Below are positions 45,783 to 55,827 of a stretch of 64,000 nucleotides of DNA, in pieces; the stretch's first letter is position 1; each line of letters begins with the position of its first letter. Origin of the DNA: Mytilinidion resinicola (taxonomy: Eukaryota; Ascomycota; Dothideomycetes; Mytilinidiales; Mytilinidiaceae); contig NW_022985453.1 of assembly GCF_010093595.1 (NCBI RefSeq), forward strand, positions 143,342-207,341, given 5' to 3'. The notes below the pieces were generated by a model, which saw only the letters and a list, made by a program, of their open reading frames with translations, did no database searches and had not been told where the DNA came from. The position numbers were made by a program, and so were the translations under genes.

Positions 45783-46890
45783 ACGTAGGTGGCAAGCGAG
45801 CTGCGCACCCCACCAACATCTTCTGCCTTTATAGCTATATATCTTAACAACGCTTGAAAATACTAGTAGTAGGGTAGCTGTCTAAGCTTGGGCAGTATCT
45901 ACAGTACGTTTCTCACACGTTCGTGAGTTATGCCCAGGCTGTCTGCAAAGCTTACAGCGCGCTGAAGCCTGCCGGCTAGCACTTGATCGCGCCTTATTTT
46001 GACGCGTTTCACTCTCTAGCTGCTGCCTAATGCCCCTTTGAGCATTAATCTCCTCTCCCTCTGTTATTGCCAGGGTGCCTTTATCCTGGATCTGTTTCTT
46101 TTTGCGTTGTCTGCGTCTTGTGGCGGCCTTATTTGCCTTCTTAAGTCGACAGACACGATCCTGCAGTAGCACTATCTTATGGCTTATCCCCTTAGCGCCC
46201 CTTGTAAGCTGATCAAGCGACCGGATAATTAATGTAGGAGAAGAATCCTGATGCCTCTGTATCCGATCGCGAATTAGTATTAATTAAGACCCTAACTTGT
46301 GCGCGTTGCTTGGTGTTTTTAACAAAGTTCCAGGTGTCCACGTCCAAGATGCCGTACGTAGCCTTAGTGCGCGCTACTAGGTTAAACCAGGCCCTAATAG
46401 TTATAGGATCCTTATATAGGGCCCTTTGCCAGTCGTACGGTCGATTGAATCGCGTTGTAAGGCTAGGTGTCCGGTTGACAAAGTTCCTTGGCCACTTCTG
46501 GCCAACCTTGCCAGCGCCGCGCTCAGCGAGCAGCAAATCTGCCATATCACGTACAGCGCCTAGCGTAGGCGAAAACCTATGCGCATCCAGGTCCAGTATA
46601 TATCTAACAATCGCCTCCTCTTCAAGCATAGTAGGTTTCTTCGAGTTGGGCTCGCAATTGCGTCGTGCACGCGTTCCAGCGCGTCGGGAACATAGTGTGG
46701 ATTCAGGGACATTGTATATTGATAAAGCGCGTCGTGCACTAGGCTTTTGTGTAGAATCGATAGATGAGATAGCAAGGAAGATGTCTCCTTCGTTGTACGG
46801 CAAACGATTTTTATTTGGTGGAGCCATTGTAGTTACAAGGTGTCGCGTTGCAAAAAGTTGAAGGGTGCGCAGCTCGCTTGCCACCTACGT
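45783..46890 (-). mobile_element. Fot1/pogo-type (Tc1-mariner) element, internally deleted
   Basis: The element is 1,108 bp with perfect 28-bp terminal inverted repeats (45783-45810 and 46863-46890) starting acgtaggtggcaagcgagc. It is flanked on both sides by TA (45781-45782 and 46891-46892), the expected target duplication. It carries both ends of a transposase gene on the minus strand but lacks the DDE catalytic part. It is therefore non-autonomous but should still be mobilisable in trans. Perfect ends imply a recent insertion. Confidence 0.93.
45882..46827 (-). pseudogene. Fot1-like transposase with the DDE core deleted
   Basis: The N-terminal part (46827 downward, MAPPNKNRLPYNEGDIFLAI) contains the CENP-B/Tc5-type helix-turn-helix region: ALSIYNVPESTLCSRRAGTR, LDLDAHRFSPTLGAVRDMAD and WPRNFVNRTPSLTTRFNR. 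It is cut at YGILDVDTWNF, just where a DETG-type catalytic motif would follow. After a junction of unrelated frame, the C-terminal tail resumes (SLDQLTRGAKGISHKIVLLQ to the zinc knuckle CKLCRQPGHNSRTC, ending at 45882). About half of a normal ~500-aa transposase is missing. Confidence 0.88.
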
Positions 46891-46910
46891 TATATATTTC
46901 GCCTAACAGT

Positions 46911-49440
46911 ATGCCACCAGCACCGATGATTATCCCTCCCTCAACCGATCCCGGCTCCAATTCGGAGAAGAACGAGGATGAGTTAGAAGAGGTAGAGTCA
47001 GAGGAAGAGAATGAGGAAGAAGACGAATCCGATGAGTTCAGCGAGATAAATGCATTCGCGATAGGTCTCAAGGCTGACATCGAGAATCTCATGAGCTAGA
47101 TAGAGTCCGTAGGCTCAATTGCCGCATCGGCAGAATTTACAAGCATTCCCAATCCACAAATATCATTCCCACGGAACGAGCTCAAAGGGCACAAGCTCAT
47201 CGATTTTCCTCTTTCTAGAGATCACGTCCAGTGTCTCATCAATATCAGCCACCAAGCGCCGTTTGGGCAGGGGACTAGGACCATTGTGGACACCTCCGCT
47301 AGAAACACATGGGAGATCAACGCCCACGACTTCGAAATCATCAACCCCAGATGGAGCTTCTTCACGGATGATGTGGTTCTCCCAAAGGTTTTTGACAAGC
47401 TTGGGGAGACTGGAGGCCGGGAACTCAATTATGCGGAACTATACAAGATGTTTCTTTACGAAGAAGGCGCAATGTTCAGGAAACAAAAGGACACCGAGAA
47501 GGTGCCGGGCATGTTCGGGACCCTTGTGATTGTCTTACCCTCCCAGCACGAGGGCGGTGATGTTGAAGTCACACATAAAGGTCATTCCGAAACATTCTCT
47601 TCGTCCAAGCACGCCTCTTCCTAGATTGCCTGGTACTCCGACGTTTCCCACGAGGTTCTGCAGGTTCGATATGGATATCGTTGGGTATTGACCTATAATT
47701 TGGTGCATGATATCCCAGTCGGACCTAATCCTTCGGCTGCACAAATCGAAGGCGACTCCAAAGAGCTTCGAAAAACCTTCGCCCTCTGGCAAGAACAGGT
47801 TACCAGAGGGATGGCCGGGTTTGAAAGTCTTGTTTATCTTCTTGACCATGAATACACAGGCGCTAGCCTTAGCCTAGGCAACCTTAAGCATATGGATCTG
47901 TTCAAAGTACGAGTTTCCGAGGAAGTTTGCAAGCGGACTAGATTCCAAATTTATCTCTCGAGCATAGAACGAATAATCACTGGCGAACCCGTGTATGCAA
48001 AGTATTATGAGTGGGAATACGCTCATTCTCGCCAAGGCCGCGGAGTTCACTGCCCGCCCGGTAGGTTCCATACGATCCAAAACACAGACCAAACTTCAAT
48101 GAAGCTGAAGCGCGTTGTAACGCTAGATGGCAAGAATATTGCCACTGACGTCGATGCTGATGAAAAACTGGTATCGGGACACGGTGAGTTCAAACTATCA
48201 AAAATCCCGAACACTGCACTGACGAATAGATGAGGTTGTTGTGATAGTGCCACGACAAAAGCTGATGGCCTTCCTTCTTCGACCTTTCAAAGCCGGCTTT
48301 CAGTTCAAGAGAGATATCGAGACGCCGCTAGACCAGACTCTACCGGCAGACAAAGAGAACCGCCAGTTAGCGCTCGATGTGCGTCAGCTTGCCATATTTG
48401 TCACCGGGAAAAATGTCGAGATAACTGAGTTAGCTATACAGATGCGAGCGGACCCTGCACTGAGACGCAGAAATCTTGGCCTTGTCCCTCCACCATTCCC
48501 TAACGCAGCGATATCTAAGATAATTCAGACATGTGTTGCTAATGAGCTAGTCCGCTCTCCCCCTCTTCTCACCCAATGCGTATCCGCAGTCATAGGTCTA
48601 ATTCCTCAAGACATAATGGCACTTGTTGCGGGGTTACCAAAAGTTCTTGCTTTTGATTCTGTGAGAGTAGTGTAAGTGTCGGCCATCTTAGTGGGAAAAT
48701 CTTGGGACTAACTGAATGTAGTTGGGATCAGCTTCTATCTCGAATATCGCATCTCTCACCAACATACACCATCATCCAACACCTTTTGATATTAGGTGGA
48801 ATAGACATTCATTCAGAAATGCCTTTCAACAAGGTAGTCAAGTCCTGGGTGATTGCGAAAATACGACGACTCACATTACCTCTACTTGAATACCCCTGTC
48901 ACGAGCCGGCCTCGAAATCAAACGCACCCTTTCAAGCAGAGATGGTGTCGCATTGACAAGGTATGTATGCTGGAACAAGGACGAGGTAGATTACCTATCA
49001 AATTACTTGTTTGAAAGGTAACATTATTAGATCTAAAAGTCTAGTAGTATACCAGTCTGCTAATAGACTCGTTAGAGTCCTTCCCGTGCTTAGAGACAAC
49101 ATCTCATTTGCCGTCTCGTTCGTGAATTCACTATTCCATGTCGCAGAGAGAGGAGAAATAAGCGACATAACGCCTCTGAGAGTGCTTGGGAACCTCCAAG
49201 TGGATATTCTTGCCAACTTCGACCTGCAATCAAAACCAATAATAGACCCATCACAAGGTCTACAGAATCCTTCCATGGGTGGGAAAGCTTTGGCAGAATT
49301 ACTGTACTTGTGTATTCGCTACAGTAATAACAACGCGGTTGCGTCTTTATTGGAAAAGATCAGATTGCAAACCAGAACTATGATCCGCCCTGTAGACCTT
49401 CTTTCAATCATCCTTCCATTTCTGAAAGAGACACCTGCAT
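46911..49440 (+). pseudogene. Decayed 2OG-Fe(II) oxygenase family gene
   Basis: An acidic N-terminus (EEVESEEENEEEDESDEF) is followed by blocks of a large fungal family with a prolyl-4-hydroxylase-like core: NISHQAPFGQGTRTIVDTSA, LYKMFLYEEGAMFRK, then KDTEKVPGMFGTLVIVLPSQ, and WYSDVSHEVLQV with YGYRWVLTYNL. In relatives I recall, the metal site reads H-x-D in the segment HTDTEK. Here the His position is Gln while Asp remains. Two in-frame TAG codons (47097-47099 and about 47622-47624) break the frame, and a TGA near 48954 breaks a later exon. Two later introns (48185-48232 and about 48673-48721) still keep phase. Most likely a pseudogene; the 3' end is uncertain. Confidence 0.6.
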
Positions 49441-49518
49441 GGCGCCCATATCCCGTTCCGCCACTATCCAGCGTCCGACAGCAGAGACGGCACAGCCAGA
49501 CTCGCGAACCCTATCTAG

Positions 49519-50274
49519 CTCAAGTACGCGAAGAATCTTCGCCACTTCGCCATCAAGTTCTGGGAAGCGCACCCTCTTTCTCTCGGGTACGTTGAAGTCA
49601 TCAAAGATGTTATGAGCGGCGAAAGCCTCCAATCTTTGGAAATTAGCAACCGCTACCCCGAAGACACCAGCATCATCCAAGGCTTCTCGGGCTTTCAGCA
49701 ACTGGACTGGCCGACACATTTGACCCAGCTTAGCCTTGGAGGCATGAGGTTTTCGGGTAATGGTCTGACGCAGATTCTGAAGGGAAATGCGGCTACGTTG
49801 CGTACCCTTATCTTCCAGGATCTTATATTGGAAGAACTCGAAGATTCGTGGGCCCTTATCTTGCGACAGATACAACAAATTCCCCTTACGTCACTCAACC
49901 TGGGCCAGCTCTATCAATTCTTGCCCTACTCAATCACCGAGCCGATCTGGGGCTACACTGACCGCGAACGACAACAGCTGTCTGTTGGAGGTGAGGCGGA
50001 AGTGTCCATGGCGCTTGCTACGACGGTTGCGAGCTTCCAGGCTGTGGCGTACGAGATGCCTGGCTGGCGTGAGTGGAACTGGCCGCGGGATGGCGGGTAT
50101 GGCGCGAGGTACAATAATTTTTTGCCCTCCCACCTGACGCAGCATATCTGGGACATCTTCTCCAAGATCGGTTTCTTGAGGAGCTATTGGACGACTGAAT
50201 GTGGGGTGTTGGTGAGGTTTCCGGTGGTGGAAGGAGCGAAAGTGGCGGAGGTGGAGGATAGGATGGAGGAGTAG
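49519..50274 (+). pseudogene. C-terminal fragment of an F-box/LRR-like protein gene
   Basis: An open frame begins right after a possible acceptor (tatctag, 49518) and runs to the stop at 50274: YAKNLRHFAIKFWEAHPLSL, SLEISNRYPED, LTQLSLGGMRFSGNGLTQIL, TLRTLIFQDLILEE, then a Trp-rich end. It resembles the leucine-rich C-terminal part of uncharacterised ascomycete F-box proteins. No F-box or start is visible upstream, where the reading switches to another frame belonging to the decayed oxygenase region. It may be a fragment left by recombination, or a gene whose 5' exons I cannot see. Confidence 0.45.
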
Positions 50275-51288
50275 GAGGTCTCTGTGGGGGAATAAACGAG
50301 GGTTTCGTGGTAAGTAGAGGGAGAGTTTCAGTGCCGGAGCTGTTCTGTGGACACCGGTTGAGTCTTTTCGGTTGTCACCACCACATTTGGGTGAGTTCTC
50401 GAATCCTCGCATTCGGCGTGGGACAGCCTCACTGGGCTACTTCAAGACATGCTCAAGCACTCCAAAAAGTGTCGAGGAGCTGTACACAGACTGACGACGC
50501 GGTACCGTGTATTGAATGCTGTCTCTCTTACTTAATGCGGAGGGGACAACTTACAAGGTAGATAGAGATATAGAAATCCTAGTGCGGCCCAGTCACCAAA
50601 ATCTTTCAAATGAGCGCACGTGTGATATGTGCCTATGACAAGGCTGAACGCATATTACAATACGCACATATATTACCGACGACTCTGTCTAGACACAGCC
50701 TCGCTGGTGGCTGTCGGTTAAACCTTCCTAGCATGCTTCGCTTAACCTTTATCATTCCCTTCATGCCTTGGCTTCTATTCTTGAAGTCTTGGGCGCCTAG
50801 CCACGTGTCGGAAGTAGACGCTCTTCTAACGGCCAAGCTCAATGATTGGACAACTAGGATACTCAGAGCTAGGATAGCTATATAGCCAAGAAGACGCGGC
50901 TTTCAGCCTTCCGGTGAAGACAGACACATGCAACCTCTCTTCAGATCTGGTGGTCACCCTCTAAAATCAAGCCACAGACTATCGTACAAGGTAGATAACA
51001 ACTCTAGAGGGGAATAGTAGTCTCCTGGCCAATCAGTCTTCAAGCCGCTCCAATATCAGACCAGAAAGGCGGTTTACCAGGATCGACTCAGTTGCCGGGC
51101 TAGACCACCGGACGTGAAGAGAGGCTGAGGAAACACTGCCTTTCTTGGAGCACTATGGCGTCCATGTTATCGAGCGATATGTATAAAGTCAACATCGCGC
51201 CGGATTGCGACACCTGTTAATCCTCATCCGAACAATCTTCAGCCTTGTCTGCTAAGCATACCACAGCAGCTCCTCTCAACCTCGCCAA
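50275..51288. other. Intergenic region upstream of the pore-former-like pair
   Basis: No gene is seen in 1 kb. 50450-50500 contains a weak reverse-oriented match to the foldback arm family (aagcactccaaaaagtgtcg, then gctgtacacag). Several agctagga/ctagata-type AT-rich stretches occur. Confidence 0.5.
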
Positions 51289-53135
51289 ATGCGCGAGCCA
51301 CCCAGAAACATGACCGGAACACAACCTCTCCTCCCAGAGAAGGACTCCGAAGAGGCAGAAATGATCGTAGCCAGCCACGTCGAGGACGCCGAAGTGCAGT
51401 TCCGCGGTGTTCTAACGTCTGATTGGTCGAACACGCTTTGCGCTGCGCCTATCGCGATTGGAATCCTTGGAGAATGCATGCTGGTCTCGTCGGTCAAGGC
51501 TGCGAAGATGGTTACCATTGACAACCCACATCTTGAGTGAGTTGGGCCGCTAAAATATTGCCAAGTTGGGTTGCTGATAGGATAGGTCGAAACGCCTCAC
51601 GACCAACCTCCTGCATATCTTCCAGACGGGCCGCTCGGCGTTCTTGGAGGCTCAGGTGGGGATGGCGACAATCAGCGCGTATGCGAACCAGGTTGGCTCG
51701 CCGAATGGTGTAGTAGGAATCCTAAGATACGAAGAGTTGGGGGATCGGACTAATGTGTGTGTAGATCAATAAGATTGTTATGCGCTTGGGGAGACCGAAG
51801 ACCGCGTTGAATGAGAAGAATCTGAAAAATGACCTGAAAAGTTTGAAGAGTAAAGCGTTGAATTGCGCAATAGAGGCGAGCAATATCTATGAGTCGTTCA
51901 AGAAGTGGAGCAAGGATACGGATACTCTGTGGAGAGCTGTGCATGACAAAGAAGGTAATACCGTTGGCATGACAGTGTATGATCAACGCTGACTCCTATT
52001 AGCGGAGAATCTAGACGCGCAAAGGAAAAAGAGGGAAGAAGCGGAGGAGTTGGAGAGGAAGAAGGCCGAAGCCAAGAAGGCCGAAGAGGACGCACAGCAT
52101 AAAGCAGCGGAACAAAAGAAGAAGCGCGACAAGGCCGGCCAATTGCATAAAGAGTTCAATGAGGACGGAGTTAGCGCGTTAAACAGTGAACATATCCTTT
52201 CTCATGTCCTTGCAATCTGCTAATTTGGAGCTAGTGCATGCGGGTGCTGCGATCTCATTCATCAATCCTACTTTAGGGTGGGGCATAATGGGCTTGACGA
52301 TGCTATGCTCGTGGGGGGTTGAGAAGAATGCTCTCGATGCGGAAGCACTCTACGAAGAGCAGATGCAGAGGGTGAGAGACATTGAGTTCGCAGAAACGAA
52401 ACTGGCCAAGGATATGGAGATACTCATGTCGGATCGATCTGGGCTGGTAAGATTGATAGCCGTTTGCATCCGGAGTCACAGCTGACGTTACTTCAGGTTG
52501 ACGCGGAGAAGGTCCTCGGGGACGCGATCGGAAGGCTGATGGACCTGCAGGACCAGATTCAAAAGCTTCTGCTATTCTTCATCAGCATTGTGAAAGTAGT
52601 TGAGATTGTCATCAATCACTATGAGAAGGATTACTTGCCAAAGCTTGAGGACGATGTTGCGCCGGAGAACGAGGAAGAGGCTGCAGAGTTGCGTGAGGTA
52701 TACAAAGCCTCTGACAACCCCTTGACTTTCTCTCTGCTAATCGCTCCGTCTATAGGAAATTTTGGCTGAGGCTGTCAAAGTCAAGATCCATTTTGCGACC
52801 ATTCAGCATATTGCTGGAGCCTATGTAGAGCTCTCAGACAAACATATCGTTGGAGGTTTCAAGGAGATTGGGGAGCTGGGGCTTTCTGACTCTTCCATTA
52901 CAACCGAAAGCAGGAAGCTCAAGGAGCTCCAGCTCAAAGAGTATAAGTCGCGTTCGTCTGCAAGCGTTCGAGAGACTTCTCAAAGAGTACGCATTAGACG
53001 ACTTCCTCGACACACGTCTTTCGCATAGACTGACACGATGATTTGTAGGCACAGCTTGAGCTGCGTGGCACTCTCAAGACTATCGTCGAAGGAAGCGCTG
53101 GAGGCATCCTCATCAAGAGGAATGGTGTTGTCTAG
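51289..53135 (+). CDS. Helical protein with alpha-pore-forming-toxin-like architecture, component 1
   Basis: Eight exons (51289-51536, 51586-51691, 51765-51954, 52003-52185, 52235-52446, 52497-52697, 52756-52986, 53049-53135) sum to 485 aa with every phase consistent. Introns are 49-94 nt. No signal peptide. The order is an N-terminal helical region with a short hydrophobic stretch (NTLCAAPIAIGILGE); a long charged coiled coil (about 150-235, AEELERKKAEAKKAEEDAQ); a central hydrophobic hairpin-like segment (AGAAISFINPTLGWGIMGL); a second long helical stretch with LLLFFISIVKVVEIVI; and a helical C-terminus. Long helices around a hydrophobic head are the plan of ClyA/XaxA/HBL-type alpha-pore-forming toxins. 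The relation is architectural inference only. It is convergent with the next gene, 106 bp apart. Confidence 0.6.
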
Positions 53136-53241
53136 TTTTAAGAGACTGACCGGAGTTGAAGGAGTTTCCACGTCGATAGCCGGGTCTAAGCGGAGTGATA
53201 ATAGGCTAAGATAGCTTGAATTTGATAATAATGAAACTGTC

Positions 53242-55135
53242 CTATCCTACAATGCTTCTGTAAAGGCCCCGAGAGATCCACCAGATCATGCAAAGGTACA
53301 CAAAACAGCAGTAGTAGAATATGCAAAGTAGAACGCCCAACAACTTCGCTACACCATTCATCGGGCTTGCTATAATCGACCATGAAACCCAGCCCAATAC
53401 TAGCAGCGCTCCAAGTACAACCGGAACTCGACAAATTACAAACAAGCCGAGCCCGATCACACAAGCAGGTACTATGATGGTCTTAGCAGCACTAACTAAG
53501 CGACGAGCGGTTTCTGGGGAATGATATAGGAACGTTAGGAAAGCTCCGCATCCAAGTACGAGCAGTGCCCACTTCAGGACACCAACTGCGGCGAGGATTT
53601 GGCAAAAAATGACAGCAAAATAAGCTACTATCAGAAGCATCCAAATTGTGCTAGCATGACGTGTTGTCTCTAGAGAAGCCTTTTGAGACTCGATCAACTG
53701 TTCGCGGAGTTTCTCCGAAAGCTGGGTCGTTAGCTGTGAAGACTGCAGCAATGGTCAGCAGGTAGTCCGTTCCAATCTGGCACTAGCAATTGAACCACGC
53801 CGTCCTCGTCTTTCGAATAGAGGTTCGTGTACGAACACTCCGTCGGACGCTTGAGGGTCAATTGGGCGATTTACTGACCGCATTAGTACCAGTAATACCG
53901 GTCGCACTTCCATGATCACGTCGCAGTTGGGCGAGGAGGTCCTGCAAGAACTCGGTGACCATGTGCTCATTGGGTATGAAAGCGGTCATGTCCAGTGAAA
54001 GAGTTACGAGAGTCTCGAGAACTGCATCTTTTGAGTCTGCCACCGCGAAATCCAGCGACGTGAGACGAGCGGTCCGGAGTTTGATAAGGCATTCTGCGAC
54101 CCGAGATTGATCTTGATTGTAACGCCGTTCGAGAGTCTGTGCCTTTTCGGAGATAGCATTCGAGCGCTTCGAGGTGCGCTCGACCGCGGCTTTTAGTATC
54201 AGGAGGTTAGCTCGTGTATTCTCCATGTCATGGACTTGGCTCTTGAGTCCCGAGATCCTGCTGTTGCTGCTTGATATTTTCGTTTTGATGGCTTCGACCT
54301 CTTCTTTTATCTTCTTTCTGTGTTCATGATCAGTAGGTGCAGCATTCGAAGCTAATGAAGCGCGAGGAAGGGAGGAAGGGATGCAAACATTTTGCGTGTC
54401 TTGATAACATCGTCTGCGATATATCCTGCTTGGACAAGATTACATGCTATTGCACCGATAGCAAGCGGTGGGAATACAATAGCACCAAACCAGAGGGCCG
54501 CTCCACCACCGGTTGCAGCGACTACTGCTGCCTGCAGAGAGAGTGAGATACATAATTCTAAGGCGGAATAGGATCCACAGACTTACCGTATCGCCACCCG
54601 TGAACTCATTACTCTTTTGAACCATCTCGCCTCTTTTCTCACACGCGGACAAGTCCCCTTTCATACCCTTTTGAGCCACCGTAGCTGTCTCAATGCTTTT
54701 CTCCAAGCTGTCTATCGAATCTTGCGCATCTCTCATCCTCTTTTCGACATCCTGCTGCGCCTCTTGGAGCCTATTCTGCAGCCCCACGACTTCGGACGCG
54801 TAAGTGTCCGCAAACCGCAACGAGCTCTGCATATTATCCTCTAGCCGTTTCGTCATGTTATCGCTAAGACCGACGAGCGACTGTTCTACCCTAGCCACAG
54901 CGAGCAGGAGGCCACGGTTGGATTCTGAGATCGTTTGATCGGTGTCATCTTCTCCACGCAACGGCTCTTTCCAGGCGACGACCAATTTCGCAAGATCGAT
55001 GAGTGCTCCCGTGCATTGCCGAGCCTTCTCTGTAACATTCTCCTGGTCTCTTCTTTCTTTATTTGCTCGGTCGGTCTCGAGCGCAACTAGTCGTTGAGAT
55101 AAGCCTTCTAGCTCTGCGGAAAGTGCGGCGGCCAT
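53242..55135 (-). CDS. Helical alpha-PFT-like protein fused to a multi-pass membrane domain, component 2
   Basis: Exons 54587-55135, 54389-54531, 53879-54317 and 53242-53742 join in frame to 543 aa. The N-terminal 180 residues are coiled coil (VVGLQNRLQEAQQDVEKRM). Exon 2 encodes almost only a glycine-rich hydrophobic segment (AAVVAATGGGAALWFGAIVF, then PPLAIGAIACNLVQAGY). Exon 3 is another long coiled coil (EEVEAIKTKISSSNSRISGL). This helix-hydrophobic head-helix order parallels ClyA-like pore formers and its convergent neighbour. Exon 4 adds about four transmembrane helices (TIWMLLIVAYFAVIFCQIL, IIVPACVIGLGLFVIC, LLGVLLCIFYYCCFVYL). The 136-nt last intron is longer than the others, so exon 4 could instead be a separate gene. 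Function is unproven. Confidence 0.6.
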
Positions 55136-55240
55136 GTTCGCCGTTGGAAACGGATCTTTGAAAATGACAGAAATCGCCTTTTCCTACGGCCAGGAAGGGG
55201 ATGAAGAGTTACGTGGGCTGCGGACCATGCAACCTACGCC

Positions 55241-55590
55241 TCAGCCTAATGGCAATCGCCTGCTTTTCAGCTGCTGCATGTTCGCCGCCACAACTTGATA
55301 TGATAGGACAACAACGCCACGTTCTGTAACCGATGTGAAGAGTGCGTCGAGCCCTCGGTAAGACTCGTCTTGCTTAGAGATGTGGCTGGCTTGGCCGATT
55401 TGCGTGCGGTGAGCAGGGTCAAAAACGTCGCCAATGGAAGTATTGTAATGATTGCTAAGGAAGAAAACTTACAGTACCAGTCTCGCAGCAACTTGAGGCA
55501 CCAAGTGTTCTCCTGAAGATAAGATAGGGTCTGAACGTAGCTATAGCTATTACTTTGATGGAGACACTGAGGCTTCAGGTTGCTGCTCAT
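55241..55590 (-). CDS. Small protein next to the pore-former-like pair (tentative)
   Basis: Exons 55473-55590 and 55241-55368 join in frame over a 104-nt intron (gtaagt...gcaag, an AAG acceptor) to 81 aa. The second exon reads like coding sequence (LDALFTSVTERGVVVLSYQV). It ends 105 bp upstream of component 2 on the same strand, so the two could be co-regulated. An unspliced reading of 107 aa starting at the same Met is an alternative. No domain is recognised. Confidence 0.35.
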
Positions 55591-55827
55591 GAATAGTGGG
55601 TGACTGATGATTTATGGGCCAGAGAAGCTGAGGTTGTGGAGACGATGATGGTACTTTACTAAATGCCACTTTGGCTGATATTTAGGTGCCACTTCTCAGA
55701 TGCACATCAGACGACGTGAACGACAGCCAGACATCGAAATACAGAGAGCAAGGCACCAGGCCTCCGTATGCTAAATAATAGTTTCCTTCCCTTTTTCAGG
55801 CGGTACATATTCCTATCCTCACACCTT

